A stretch of 32,432 bases of DNA from Verrucomicrobiota bacterium (lineage in GTDB: Bacteria; Verrucomicrobiota; Verrucomicrobiia; Limisphaerales; SIBE01). The position numbers and the translations under genes are program-made. Positions 1 to 8,319 of this stretch are shown here, piece after piece. The stretch is taken from assembly GCA_016871515.1 (NCBI GenBank), contig VHDE01000056.1:1-32432 (forward strand), given 5' to 3'. Numbering within the stretch: the stretch's first letter is position 1; the number at the start of each line of letters is the position of its first letter. The notes beneath the pieces are model-generated. The model worked only from the letters and a program-made list of their open reading frames with translations. It was not told the origin of the DNA and did not search any database.

Positions 1-36
1 ATTAGACCACGCGACGCCGTTCGACAGCCGTCCTCG

Positions 37-92
37 TTCGTCATTCGGAATTTCGTCATTCTTTCGTCATTGGTCGTTAGCCATTCGTCATT
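37..92. repeat. TCGTCATT short repeats upstream of ileS
   Basis: Four copies of TCGTCATT lie within 56 bases (starting near 38, 53, 64 and 85), just before ileS. A related cluster occurs near 19771-19812. The reading frame of ileS stays open through the repeat, so a longer start at 70 is possible, but the translated repeat is not IleS-like. No function is visible. It may be a spreading simple repeat or part of the ileS leader. Confidence 0.6.
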
Positions 93-186
93 AACTGAAC
101 ATTACCGTCATCACCCCACCGCACCGCTGCTCACATTGACACGTGCCAGAGCCGCTGTTAGCTTGGGCGTTCCTGACCGAAATCGA

Positions 187-3009
187 ATGGATTACAAGAA
201 TACACTTAATCTGCCGAAGACCGACTTTCCCATGAAAGCCGATCTGGTGTCGCGCGAACCCCAGCGCTTGGACAAATGGCAGGCCAGCCACTTGTACGAG
301 CGCATCCAAGCCCGGCGGACATCAGCCGAAACATTTATCCTGCACGACGGCCCCCCCTTCGCCAACGGCGATGTCCACATCGGCAATGCTCTAAATAAGG
401 TTCTGAAGGACATCATTGTCAAATATCAGAGCCTCCGGGGCAAAAGCGCGCCTTACGTTCCAGGTTGGGATTGCCACGGCTTGCCCATCGAATTCAAGGT
501 CAGCCAGGAGATGCGCAAGCGGGGCGACACCAATGTCGATCCCGTCACGATTCGGAAAGCTTGCGATGAGTACGCTCGCAAATATATCGACATTCAGCGG
601 ACTCAATTCAAACGGCTCGGCGTGTTGGGCGACTGGGATAATCCGTATTTGACGCTCGACAAAACGTTTGAAGCAAATGAATTGCGCTTGTTCGCTGACA
701 TCGTCGAGAAAGGTTTCGTTTACCGTGGCAAAAAGCCGGTGTACTGGAGCATTCCCTGCCGGACCGCGCTTGCCGAAGCCGAAGTCGAATACAAGGATCA
801 CGTTAGCAAGAGCATTTACGTGAAGTTCCCAGTCGTCGGGCAGCCGAATACGTTCGTGCTGATCTGGACCACAACGCCCTGGACGTTGCCCGCCAATCTC
901 GCTGTCGCATATAACTCCACATTTTCCTACTCGCTCGTGCATGTGCAGGGAGAAAGCTACATTCTCTCCACCTTGCTGCTTCCGACCGTTGCGCAGAAGT
1001 CTGGCTGGACCGGTTACGAGATTCAGCGAAGCCTTGATCGCGACGACCTCGGCCAGATCGAATTTCAACATCCGTTTATCGCGCGCAGCGGACGGCTTCT
1101 TGCCGGCGATCACTTCGTCGATAACAGCACTGGGACCGGTTTTGTTCATATCGCTCCGGGTCACGGTTTGGAGGACTACAGCCTCGGCTTGCAACAAGGG
1201 CTGCCGATCTATTCGCCAGTCGATGACGACGGCCGATTTACGCACTCGAATGAGTTGCCGCTCGAAAAACAAATGCCCGCGGAATTGTTAGGCAAAGCGA
1301 TTATCGAGAAGCAGGGAAAGAGTGAGGCGAACGAAGCTGTTCTCCAAATTCTGCGCGCCCGCAACGTGCTGCTGCACGAGGAAGATTATCTGCACAGCTA
1401 TCCGCACTGTTGGCGCAGCAAAACGCCGGTCATTTTTCGCGCGATGGATCAGTGGTTCATCAAGATCGATCATCAGAATTTCCGCGAGGCTGCGCTGCAA
1501 GAAATCGATCGAGTCGATTGGATTCCAGATTGGGGGAAAAATCGGATTGAAGCGGCCGTGAAAGGCCGTCCCGATTGGTGCATCTCCCGGCAACGCACGT
1601 GGGGAGTGCCGATCCCGGCGTTTTACGACGCGCAGGGCAAAGCCATTCTCGATCCCGCGATTGTTCGCGCGGTGGCCGACTTGGTTGCCACGCATGGTTC
1701 GAACGCATGGTTTGAAAAGACCTGCAGCGAACTCTGGGCAATCGTGCGTCCCGCAAATTGGAACGGCCCAGAACCGGTCGCCAAATCCAACGACACACTC
1801 GATGTTTGGATCGATTCCGGTTCCTCATCCCGTTCTGTTTTAATGCAGCGAGCGGAACTCAAACGCTCCGAACGCGACTGGCAGGCAGACATGTATCTTG
1901 AAGGCAGTGACCAGCACCGTGGCTGGTTTCAATCCTCCCTGTTGTTGTCACTCGCTGGCAATGGCTCGGCTCCGTTCAAAACCGTCCTGACGCATGGTTT
2001 TCTCGTGGACGCCGACCGCGAAAAAATTTCCAAGAGCAAGCAAGGCCAAGGTGGATACGAAAAACCACAAACCTCCGAAACCTACGTCCAGAAGCACGGG
2101 GCCGACATTGTCCGCCTCTGGGTCGCTTCGCAGGATTTTCGCAACGACATCGTCGTAAGCGAAGAACGCGTCAGCAAAGTCGGTGAAACTTACCGGCTCA
2201 TCCGAAATACGCTTCGGTATCAATTGTCCAATCTGTACGACTTCGAACCGGATAAGCGCTCTGTGCGAGACGAGCAACTCACCGGCCTCGATCGCTGGAT
2301 TCTGGGCGAGTTTGCCAAACTCGAAGCCGACGCCGCCGCCGCTTACGATGCCTCCGAGTTTCATGTAGTCTATCAAAGGCTCAGCCAGTTCGCCGCCGTT
2401 GAACTGTCGGCAATTTACCATGACATCGTGAAGGATCGGCTCTACACCGACGCAGCGAATTCGCATCGCAGGCGATCGACACAAACCGCGCTTTACCGAA
2501 TGATCGTCGGTCTTTGCAGCATGCTCGGCCCGATTCTCGCCTTTACCGCGGACGAGGCTTGGGAGTTTGTGCCGGGGGATGCCATGGATTCGGTTCATTT
2601 GGCCGATTGGTCGCCGGTCAATTTTCCGAGATCCGCAGCCGAGCAAGAGACCTGGAAGACTCTTTTTGCTATTCGGCAAATGGCATTGCCGGAGTTGGAA
2701 AAGGCGCGCCAAGCCAAAGTGATTGGAAAGGCATTGGAAGCCAAAATCAGCCTGATTGGCCGATCGGAAATGCTCGCTGTCGCTGCCGCGGAACGCGAGG
2801 CCCTGCGCGAATTGCTGAACGTCTCTCAGCTTGAAATCGCCAACTCCGGGTCGAATGACATCTTGTTTCAGGTCGTCAAGGCCGACGGTCAGAAATGCGA
2901 GCGCTGCTGGCACTGGGAAGCAGATGTGGGTCGCAATCCCGATCAGTCAACGATTTGCGGTCGTTGTGTCGAAGCAGTCAAAGAAGTGTTGGAAGCCGCG
3001 CATGCGTAG
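187..3009 (+). CDS. ileS: Isoleucyl-tRNA synthetase
   Basis: This cytoplasmic class I aminoacyl-tRNA synthetase charges tRNA-Ile with isoleucine and edits misactivated valine. From the ATG at 187 it is 940 residues, close to the 938 of E. coli IleS. The HIGH signature appears as HIGN at residues 64-67 and the KMSKS loop as KISKS at 613-617. The editing domain lies in the insertion between them, with the motif TTTPWTLPANLAV. The C-terminal zinc ribbon is complete, with Cys904, Cys907, Cys924 and Cys927. The frame is open back to 70, but those 39 extra residues are translated repeat and low-complexity sequence, so 187 (MDYKNTLNLPKTDFPMK) is preferred. No clear Shine-Dalgarno sequence precedes it. 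A short hairpin follows the stop (3022-3036) without a T-run. Confidence 0.97.
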   Translation: MDYKNTLNLPKTDFPMKADLVSREPQRLDKWQASHLYERIQARRTSAETFILHDGPPFANGDVHIGNALNKVLKDIIVKYQSLRGKSAPYVPGWDCHGLPIEFKVSQEMRKRGDTNVDPVTIRKACDEYARKYIDIQRTQFKRLGVLGDWDNPYLTLDKTFEANELRLFADIVEKGFVYRGKKPVYWSIPCRTALAEAEVEYKDHVSKSIYVKFPVVGQPNTFVLIWTTTPWTLPANLAVAYNSTFSYSLVHVQGESYILSTLLLPTVAQKSGWTGYEIQRSLDRDDLGQIEFQHPFIARSGRLLAGDHFVDNSTGTGFVHIAPGHGLEDYSLGLQQGLPIYSPVDDDGRFTHSNELPLEKQMPAELLGKAIIEKQGKSEANEAVLQILRARNVLLHEEDYLHSYPHCWRSKTPVIFRAMDQWFIKIDHQNFREAALQEIDRVDWIPDWGKNRIEAAVKGRPDWCISRQRTWGVPIPAFYDAQGKAILDPAIVRAVADLVATHGSNAWFEKTCSELWAIVRPANWNGPEPVAKSNDTLDVWIDSGSSSRSVLMQRAELKRSERDWQADMYLEGSDQHRGWFQSSLLLSLAGNGSAPFKTVLTHGFLVDADREKISKSKQGQGGYEKPQTSETYVQKHGADIVRLWVASQDFRNDIVVSEERVSKVGETYRLIRNTLRYQLSNLYDFEPDKRSVRDEQLTGLDRWILGEFAKLEADAAAAYDASEFHVVYQRLSQFAAVELSAIYHDIVKDRLYTDAANSHRRRSTQTALYRMIVGLCSMLGPILAFTADEAWEFVPGDAMDSVHLADWSPVNFPRSAAEQETWKTLFAIRQMALPELEKARQAKVIGKALEAKISLIGRSEMLAVAAAEREALRELLNVSQLEIANSGSNDILFQVVKADGQKCERCWHWEADVGRNPDQSTICGRCVEAVKEVLEAAHA

Positions 3010-3173
3010 GCGAACACAGACTCCGCGGTTCGGAGAGAGTCGCGCTCAGGCGCGTTATATGGAACGAAGAGAACGCAATATCTGTACTTAACCCGACGCA
3101 TTTTATCGAAACCGCGATCGCTGGAATGGCGTCATTACGAGCAGAATCCGATTGAAACAGTCCTTTAGAGCTT

Positions 3174-3494
3174 GTGTCGTTCATTGAGTCTTTCAATCCG
3201 TATCAGCTGGCGGCCGGACGTGACCTGGACGCACATATTCATTATCATGTTCTGGGAAATCCTCCGTCGCACAGCATTCCCAATTACTCCACCGATCCAT
3301 CGGAAGCCGACAAACTAAAACAAGCCATCGAAGCGGAATATGAGCTGACGATCGAAATCGGCCAAAGTCATGTTCGACACAAACCATGGTTTGCGCGCTA
3401 CGAAGTGAATGAGGGCAACCCCACGGAAGTCTTGGCCGAGTCGTATCCTCTCGCGATTTGCCGTCTCGTTATTCTGCGCGCCACCAGAAGCTGA
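3174..3494 (+). CDS. Small protein resembling the phage ABA-sandwich domain
   Basis: A 106-residue protein with a GTG start. The segments DLDAHIHYHVLG, PNYSTDPSEADKL and ESYPLAICRLVILRA match in order the pattern I associate with the phage ABA-sandwich domain family: an N-terminal 'D..v...v.g', a central PYSTD motif and a C-terminal PLAICRAAL helix. Such proteins are common as small accessory genes of phages and are also found scattered in bacterial chromosomes; their molecular role is unknown. It lies alone between ileS and a repeat cluster, with no other phage gene in the window. Family assignment is by eye. The start could also be slightly downstream, because no convincing ribosome binding site is seen. 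Confidence 0.6.
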   Translation: MSFIESFNPYQLAAGRDLDAHIHYHVLGNPPSHSIPNYSTDPSEADKLKQAIEAEYELTIEIGQSHVRHKPWFARYEVNEGNPTEVLAESYPLAICRLVILRATRS

Positions 3495-3497
3495 TCC

Positions 3498-3809
3498 AGG
3501 ACGGGCGTCTCGCCTAAGACGTGTTTGTTGCGGCGTTGTAGCGCAGATTTGCAATCGGCGCCGCGTCCGCACCTTCCACAACGCCTGAACTTGCGGAAAG
3601 TTCGCAGAATGCGTACGTGTTTAGCGCGCCTGCCATCGTCGTAACGCGGACTTTCAGTCGGCTGTATCACTGATTTGACGGCATACCGTCCGCATCTTCC
3701 GGGACGCTCGAATTGGCGGACGATCCGGAGACTACAATTAATACAATTCTGCGATACAACAGGCTGAGAGTCTGCGCTACGCTATATACGGACGGCGGGA
3801 CGCCTGTCT
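3498..3809. repeat. Nested cluster of family A and family B hairpin repeats
   Basis: This gene-free stretch between the ABA-like gene and kdsC is built of repeats. Family B half-sites face each other at its ends (3498-3515 forward, 3794-3809 reverse). Inside are two forward family A copies (3538-3559 and 3641-3668) and one reverse copy (3750-3781). The segments after the two forward copies also resemble each other (a CGTCCGCA...TTCC...GCGGA pattern near 3564-3600 and 3687-3725), which suggests an old tandem duplication. Copies are more diverged than those near 21.8 kb and 31.1 kb. No coding sequence is seen. Confidence 0.7.
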
Positions 3810-3840
3810 GTGTCGGTGACATTAGGTCAGCAAGCAAACT

Positions 3841-4428
3841 ATGTTAAAAGATCGGACGCGAAAGCGACGGATAAGACGCACCAACGCAGTGGCGAAAGGC
3901 GCGCCAAATTCCAGTCTTGGCTCTAAACTTGCCCGAGTTAAGTTGCTGCTTTGTGACGTGGACGGTGTGTTAACAGACGCAACCATTGGCTTGGGCGATG
4001 TCAGCGAAACCAAGCGTTTCCACATTCAGGATGGGCTTGGCATGCGTCTCTTGCAGAGGGAAGGCATTAAAGTGGGCTGGATTTCCAACCGGCCGTCGTT
4101 TGCCACGACGCAAAGGGCTGCCGAGTTGAGAATTGATTTTCTCCATCAACGCGATGGAAACAAAGTTGTGGCTGCCGAAGAGATTCTGGCCAAAACGGGG
4201 CTGACTTGGGCACAAGTCTGTTTCGTTGGCGACGACGTCGTTGACCTTGGTGTGATGAGGCGCGCTGGAGTTGCGATTGCTGTCGCCAATGGAATCGCCG
4301 AGGCAAAACTCGCGGCCGACTACGTCACGATGGCGTCTGGCGGTGGCGGCGCAGTGCGCGAAGTGGTCGAACTTATCTTGAAAGCGCAAAAAAAATGGAC
4401 TCGATTAATCAAAGAATACTCGGTGTGA
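3841..4428 (+). CDS. kdsC: 3-deoxy-D-manno-octulosonate 8-phosphate phosphatase (HAD, KdsC type)
   Basis: A HAD phosphatase that removes phosphate from KDO-8-phosphate, giving KDO for the LPS inner core. The protein is 195 residues. Motif I is DVDGVLTD at 39-46 with both aspartates, motif II is ISNRPS near 81-86, and motif IV is GDDVVDLGVM at 130-139. As in KdsC there is no large cap domain, since the core is only about 165 residues. The first 30 residues are basic and not family-like, so a later start (GTG in codon 17) is possible. It overlaps the following lptC/A-like gene, so the two are almost certainly co-transcribed. KDO synthesis next to LPS export repeats the kdsC-lptC-lptA-lptB order of Proteobacteria. 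Confidence 0.92.
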   Translation: MLKDRTRKRRIRRTNAVAKGAPNSSLGSKLARVKLLLCDVDGVLTDATIGLGDVSETKRFHIQDGLGMRLLQREGIKVGWISNRPSFATTQRAAELRIDFLHQRDGNKVVAAEEILAKTGLTWAQVCFVGDDVVDLGVMRRAGVAIAVANGIAEAKLAADYVTMASGGGGAVREVVELILKAQKKWTRLIKEYSV

Positions 4429-6251
4429 ACCAACGCCTTTCAACTCGGCTTGCTGTTTGGGTGGCGGTCTTCCTTTGCTTCGCGGCATTTGGCGGATTTT
4501 CGTATCGCGTCCAGTCGCAAGCTCCCTTCGGCAGCCAATTCAAGGACTTCACCGCTCCAGCTAACGATGATCAAGGCAAGCGCCGGAGCATCCTCAAAGG
4601 AAGATCCGGCAAGCGATTGGCGAACGGCCAATTGGAAATCCAGGGCATGACGGTCGAAACATTTCGCGATCAATCCAAGGACATGATCATCGAAGCGCCA
4701 CAGTGCATCTTTGATCCGAAGACGAAAATTGCGTTTTCTTCCGGTGAGCTGGTCGTTCGCACGGTCGATGAACGATTCTCGATTCAAGGTCAAGGCTTTC
4801 GCTGGCAACAGGACGATTCGCGCTTGGTTATTTCAAACGAAGTCCAAACGGTGCTTCGCAAGCGGCTCGTAGCCGCTGCATCACGATTGAATATTCCCGC
4901 GACTCAAAACGTTCCCAAACCGTCCACGAACACAACGAATGGATCAACCCAGACGAACCGAGTCTCAGGAGCGAGTGAGATTCTGGAAGTTCAGTCTCAT
5001 CGGTTCGACTACCGCTCCGATCTGGCTGTCTTTCAGGAGAATGTTCGGGTCGAAGACGAACAAGGCACGTTGACTTGCGGAATTCTGAAAGTGTTTTTTG
5101 CGCCGACGGACGGCAAAGCTGAACGCATCGAAGCCGAGCGGGATGTGCTTTTCGACAAGGACGACACGCGTGTCACCGGCGAGAAAGCCGTCTACCTGCT
5201 CAAGGATAAATTGGTGACGTTTTCTGGAAATCCGAAATGGAAGATCGCCGAGAAGGAAGGTTCCGGCGATATCATCATCCTTAACGATGAAACAAGGTCA
5301 TTCCGTGTCGAACGGAATGTCTCAGTGAAGCTGCTCCCCGATAAGATGGCACCGCTCGACTGGCTGGGCGCGCGTGCAACGACCAATGCTCCACCGGAAA
5401 CTGCTCGGCCAGTGACAGTGTCCGCCGATGCATTGGAGTACAACGCGGAGCTGGCGGTTTTCCGAGGCAACGTCCAAATCGCGGACCCGCAAGGAGCGTC
5501 GCTGTTCTGTCAAACACTCACGAATCGTTTTAACGCAGCAGATGGCAAACTGGTGGAGCTGATTGCGGACGCCAACGTGCAATTCAAGCGGGACCAGACC
5601 ATCGCCCGCGGCGAACGAGCCGTGTACCGGACCGCCGAAGATATAGTCACCATGACGGGCAACCCGACATGGAAGATCGAACAAGGCGAGGGCAAGGCGG
5701 ACACGCTTATTATGATCCCCAAGACAAACAAGATTCGAGCGGAAGGGAATGTCGCGATGAAGCTGCTTGGTCCGGTAGTCCGTTCGTTGGATTTTTCGTT
5801 GCTGAAACCTGGCAGCCAGACGAATGTGCAGACGCAGGAGATCGAAATCTTTTCGGACGAACTCCAGTTCAAAGCCAGTTCGGCCATCTTCCTGAACCGT
5901 GTTCGCCTGATTCATCCCCAGCAGCGGGATCAGGAAGTGACCTGCACCGTTTTGGCCGCGTTCTTCGTCGAACCTGATGGCAAACTAGACCAGATCATCG
6001 CGGAGGAAAATGTTGCCGTTCGGCAAGGAGACCTTCGGGCCATTGGCGAGAAGGTTGATTATTGGGTGGCAAAAGGCACGATGGAGCTGACCGGCAAACC
6101 GCAACTTTCCATGCCCGGCCGGCGTTACAACGCAGAACGGTTTATTCTCGACCGCGCCAATGGCACGTTCGGCATGAAAGGAAATTATAAGGTTGAAATC
6201 GAGCGCGATGCTGTCGAATCCGCGCACTTGCAGTTAGCGCCGGGAAAATGA
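4395..6251 (+). CDS. LptC/LptA-like LPS transport protein with triple OstA modules
   Basis: A 618-residue protein with an N-terminal hydrophobic helix (about 19-37) and no obvious signal cleavage site, so it is probably anchored in the inner membrane and periplasmic. Residues 68-156 look like the LptC/OstA fold (RSGKRLANGQLEIQGMTVE). Three similar modules follow at about 197-315, 342-457 and 483-603, each running from a 'LAVF..NV.V.DPQG' start through 'DGK...I.A...V' to 'GE.AVY...GNP.WKI'. These match the OstA/LptA domain that forms the periplasmic LPS bridge. Between kdsC and lptB it occupies the place of separate lptC and lptA genes. Two starts are possible: ATG at 4395 (34-base overlap with kdsC), or GTG at 4425, which overlaps the kdsC stop by 4 bases (GTGA). 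The function is inferred from fold pattern and context. Confidence 0.85.
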   Translation: MDSINQRILGVNQRLSTRLAVWVAVFLCFAAFGGFSYRVQSQAPFGSQFKDFTAPANDDQGKRRSILKGRSGKRLANGQLEIQGMTVETFRDQSKDMIIEAPQCIFDPKTKIAFSSGELVVRTVDERFSIQGQGFRWQQDDSRLVISNEVQTVLRKRLVAAASRLNIPATQNVPKPSTNTTNGSTQTNRVSGASEILEVQSHRFDYRSDLAVFQENVRVEDEQGTLTCGILKVFFAPTDGKAERIEAERDVLFDKDDTRVTGEKAVYLLKDKLVTFSGNPKWKIAEKEGSGDIIILNDETRSFRVERNVSVKLLPDKMAPLDWLGARATTNAPPETARPVTVSADALEYNAELAVFRGNVQIADPQGASLFCQTLTNRFNAADGKLVELIADANVQFKRDQTIARGERAVYRTAEDIVTMTGNPTWKIEQGEGKADTLIMIPKTNKIRAEGNVAMKLLGPVVRSLDFSLLKPGSQTNVQTQEIEIFSDELQFKASSAIFLNRVRLIHPQQRDQEVTCTVLAAFFVEPDGKLDQIIAEENVAVRQGDLRAIGEKVDYWVAKGTMELTGKPQLSMPGRRYNAERFILDRANGTFGMKGNYKVEIERDAVESAHLQLAPGK

Positions 6252-6286
6252 ATTAAGCTCGCTATGCAATCCGAGGCGCCCAACTT

Positions 6287-6356
6287 GGCAGGACAGCGCG
6301 TCCAGCCTGTCCAGGTGCACCTCTCCGTTTGGACAGGCGAGACGCACTGTCCTACC
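6287..6356. repeat. Family B inverted repeat pair
   Basis: Arms at 6287-6313 and 6330-6356 are inverted copies of about 27 bases with roughly four mismatches, separated by 16 bases. They belong to the AGGACAGGCGTCTCGCCTG family also seen at 3498, 25563 and 28979. The pair lies between the lptC/A-like gene and lptB and could fold in the mRNA. There is no T-run, so it is not a standard terminator. Confidence 0.75.
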
Positions 6357-6436
6357 CACTGGTTCATGAGGAGCCTCCATTTCTTTTTGACACGCATTTG
6401 GCCCGTGCACGCGCGGCGGAGCGCGGAAATGATCTC

Positions 6437-7159
6437 ATGAGTCTGATTACTACTGAAGACCTTGTAAAAGCCTATCGCCAGCGGCGCGTGGTGAACGGTG
6501 TCTCCATTAATGTCTCCGCCGGCGAAGTGGTCGGATTGCTTGGACCAAATGGCGCCGGAAAAACCACGACATTTAACATGGTCGTCGGCTTGATCGGCCC
6601 GGACGAAGGCCAGGTCTCTTTTCAAGGGAACGACATTACACGTCTGCCCATGCATCAACGCGCGCGTCTTGGGATAGGTTACCTCACTCAAGAACCGTCC
6701 GTTTTCCGCAAGTTAACAGTCGAGCAGAATATCCTGGCGATCCTGGAAACGTGCCGGCTGGACAGAACAGAACGGCGGGTGCGCTTGAAGCATTTGCTGG
6801 ATGAATTGGACTTGTCTTCGCTCGCTCACAACAAAGCTTATACGCTGAGCGGCGGGGAGAAACGCCGGCTCGAGATCACTCGCGCTTTGGTCACCAGCCC
6901 CAAGTTGCTGTTACTGGATGAACCGTTCAGTGGCATCGATCCGATCGCCGTCTATGAGGTGCAAAAGATCGTCCGGCGTTTGAAAGAACGCGGGCTGGGC
7001 ATCCTGATCACCGACCACAACGTCCGTGAAACATTGAAACTCGTGGATCGCGCGTATCTGATTCACCATGGCCAAGTCGTTTGCGAAGGGAGCGCGGAAT
7101 TTCTGGTGAACGATCCGAAAGCGCGGGAAATCTACCTGGGCCCGGAGTTCAATTTGTAG
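6437..7159 (+). CDS. lptB: LPS export ABC transporter ATP-binding protein LptB
   Basis: The cytoplasmic ATPase that powers extraction of LPS from the inner membrane together with LptF and LptG (not in this window). The protein is 240 residues, typical for LptB. Walker A is GPNGAGKTT at 36-44, the ABC signature LSGGEKRR at 137-144, Walker B LLLLDEPFSGIDP at 157-169 and the switch histidine H194 (TDHNVRET). The frame is open back to 6329 through the upstream repeat, but family similarity begins at MSLITTEDLVKAY, so ATG 6437 is chosen. The stretch TQEPSVFRKLTVEQNI is characteristic of LptB rather than of amino-acid ABC ATPases. It follows the lptC/A-like gene on the same strand, separated by a repeat. 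Confidence 0.96.
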   Translation: MSLITTEDLVKAYRQRRVVNGVSINVSAGEVVGLLGPNGAGKTTTFNMVVGLIGPDEGQVSFQGNDITRLPMHQRARLGIGYLTQEPSVFRKLTVEQNILAILETCRLDRTERRVRLKHLLDELDLSSLAHNKAYTLSGGEKRRLEITRALVTSPKLLLLDEPFSGIDPIAVYEVQKIVRRLKERGLGILITDHNVRETLKLVDRAYLIHHGQVVCEGSAEFLVNDPKAREIYLGPEFNL

Positions 7160-7203
7160 GTCAGCTGAAACCGAATGCGAAAGTGGCAACGCCGTCATAA
7201 TCC

Positions 7204-7655
7204 CAGGATCGGTTTGTCAGCTTCCACAACGGCGCCTTCACACACCCTACGATTCCCGCGAGCTTGGCTTGCGCTCCAAGCCAAAGGAAATCTGTGGACG
7301 CCGATGGGGCGGAATCTGGATAGCCTCCAACAACGAATTGACGCTGCTCGAAAGCAACAAGAAAAACGCTGTTCACGGCTGTGGTTGGATAACGTAGCCG
7401 GTCCGATGCACATCGAGGAGGACGGCACGGCTTGGATTGGAGACCGACTGGATTGAATCGGTGGCGGAACGGGCAACTGTCCGGCATCACGCCCGCCGAC
7501 GGTTTGTTCCGCGACGTGCTCATTCGATGCCTCTTATCTTACCGCAACTTGCCGCCCGGCTCTTACCGCTTCGAAGTTCAAGCCTGCAATAACGACGGCG
7601 TCTGGAGCACAACAAGCGCCTTGTTCGCGTTCGTGATTGCTCCGCATTTCCATTC
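7204..7655 (+). pseudogene. Remnant of a two-component regulator propeller / Y_Y_Y protein
   Basis: Pieces in shifting frames match the sensor part of propeller-type two-component regulators. DRFVSFHNGAFTHPTIPAS lies near 7205-7260, a blade-like WIASNNELTLLE near 7311-7350, EDGTAWIGDR near 7416-7446, then after a frame change GLNRWRNGQLSGITPADGLF. Next, missing the usual intervening region, comes the Y_Y_Y segment LPPGSYRFEVQACNNDGVW (about 7549-7605), ending at APHF near 7650. At least two frameshifts and an internal deletion are needed, and no kinase domain follows. In intact relatives this sensor part precedes a transmembrane helix and a histidine kinase, LytTR or GGDEF output. The remnant stops exactly where the opposing vapC-like remnant also stops. 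Confidence 0.75.
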
Positions 7656-7973
7656 AAAGTGGCGAGTGGCGCGCCGCACCGAATGGCGCCGGCCAATCAA
7701 ACAGTCCTGAAAGCTCCCCGAGCGCCGGCCTGTTTGATTAAAAGAGTTTGGCGGCCAGTTCGGCATCCTTGGAAGCAAAGAATCGAGGGTTGCAACGACC
7801 TCGCGCGCGGCAGATTCCGCAGCCGGCGTGATGGGGCTGCGGAGGAACTCTCCCCAGGCCACGGCACTCATTCCGAGAGGTTCCGTCGCGGAAATCCAAC
7901 CATCGATCTTAAGCGCGGCAGGTGAACCCGGAACCAGCGCGTCCACGAGATAATTGGCATCCAGATGAATCAT
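7648..7973 (-). pseudogene. VapC-like PIN-domain toxin, frameshifted and truncated
   Basis: The N-terminal half is a normal PIN start (MIHLDANYLVDAL, then AWGEFLRSPI with the acidic E). Further on, the family pattern 'DAELAAKLF' appears only in another frame, from about 7768 to 7742. The main frame then gives NQTGRRSGSFQDCLI with the catalytic D. After about 7692 the family C-terminus (GAIRCGAPLATLNGNAE) again needs a frame change. So there are two compensating shifts and one that destroys the C-terminus, and the end is missing. The gene begins 9 bases after the antitoxin remnant, the normal vapBC spacing. Sequencing errors could explain single shifts, but the partner gene is also broken. Confidence 0.75.
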
Positions 7974-7982
7974 GAGGCTGAC

Positions 7983-8209
7983 TCAGCGGCGTGCAGCGCC
8001 GATGGAAGCCTTCCATTGTTCGGCCTGTTCCCGAGTAAGCTGCATTTCGCGTTGCAGTCTTTTGAAAGCTTCTCTAGCGGTCGCCGGCGCTTCCACCGGC
8101 TTCTGCGACTCTAGAATTGTCAGCAAACCACTCCCGGCGGCAGGAAGCTTTTCGGGTTGGGAATAATCTGGCCGCGGTCAATTTCGACTTCGAGCGTCAC
8201 GTAACTCAT
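7983..8209 (-). pseudogene. VapB-like antitoxin, frameshifted
   Basis: From the ATG at 8209 the frame reads MSYVTLEVEIDRGQIIPNPK and then stops early. One base missing in an AAAA run (plus-strand TTTT at 8149-8152) accounts for this: the shifted frame continues KLPAAGSGLLTILESQKPVE to a stop at 7983, giving about 75 residues in total. The opening resembles short beta-strand antitoxins of the form 'TLEV.VDHGQI.P..P.KLP..G.GLLTIL' that precede PIN toxins; I recognise the pattern but not a named family. AAGGTG a few bases upstream of the ATG may be a ribosome binding site. It is the partner of the broken vapC-like gene. Confidence 0.7.
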
Positions 8210-8319
8210 GGAGGCACCTTAGCGGCTGAGATCGCGCCGTGCGACCAGAAATTTCTGCCTGAGACGGCGAGTCACGCCGGCATGACACAAATGGAAATTC
8301 TATAGCCGCAATTCTAACC

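Noticed and set aside
391..1272. Long minus-strand open frame of 293 codons inside ileS
   Set aside because: It is antisense to ileS, has no family pattern, and open antisense frames are common in GC-rich genes with this codon use.
1948..2913. 321-codon minus-strand frame inside ileS
   Set aside because: Antisense shadow. The plus frame carries the KMSKS and zinc motifs here.
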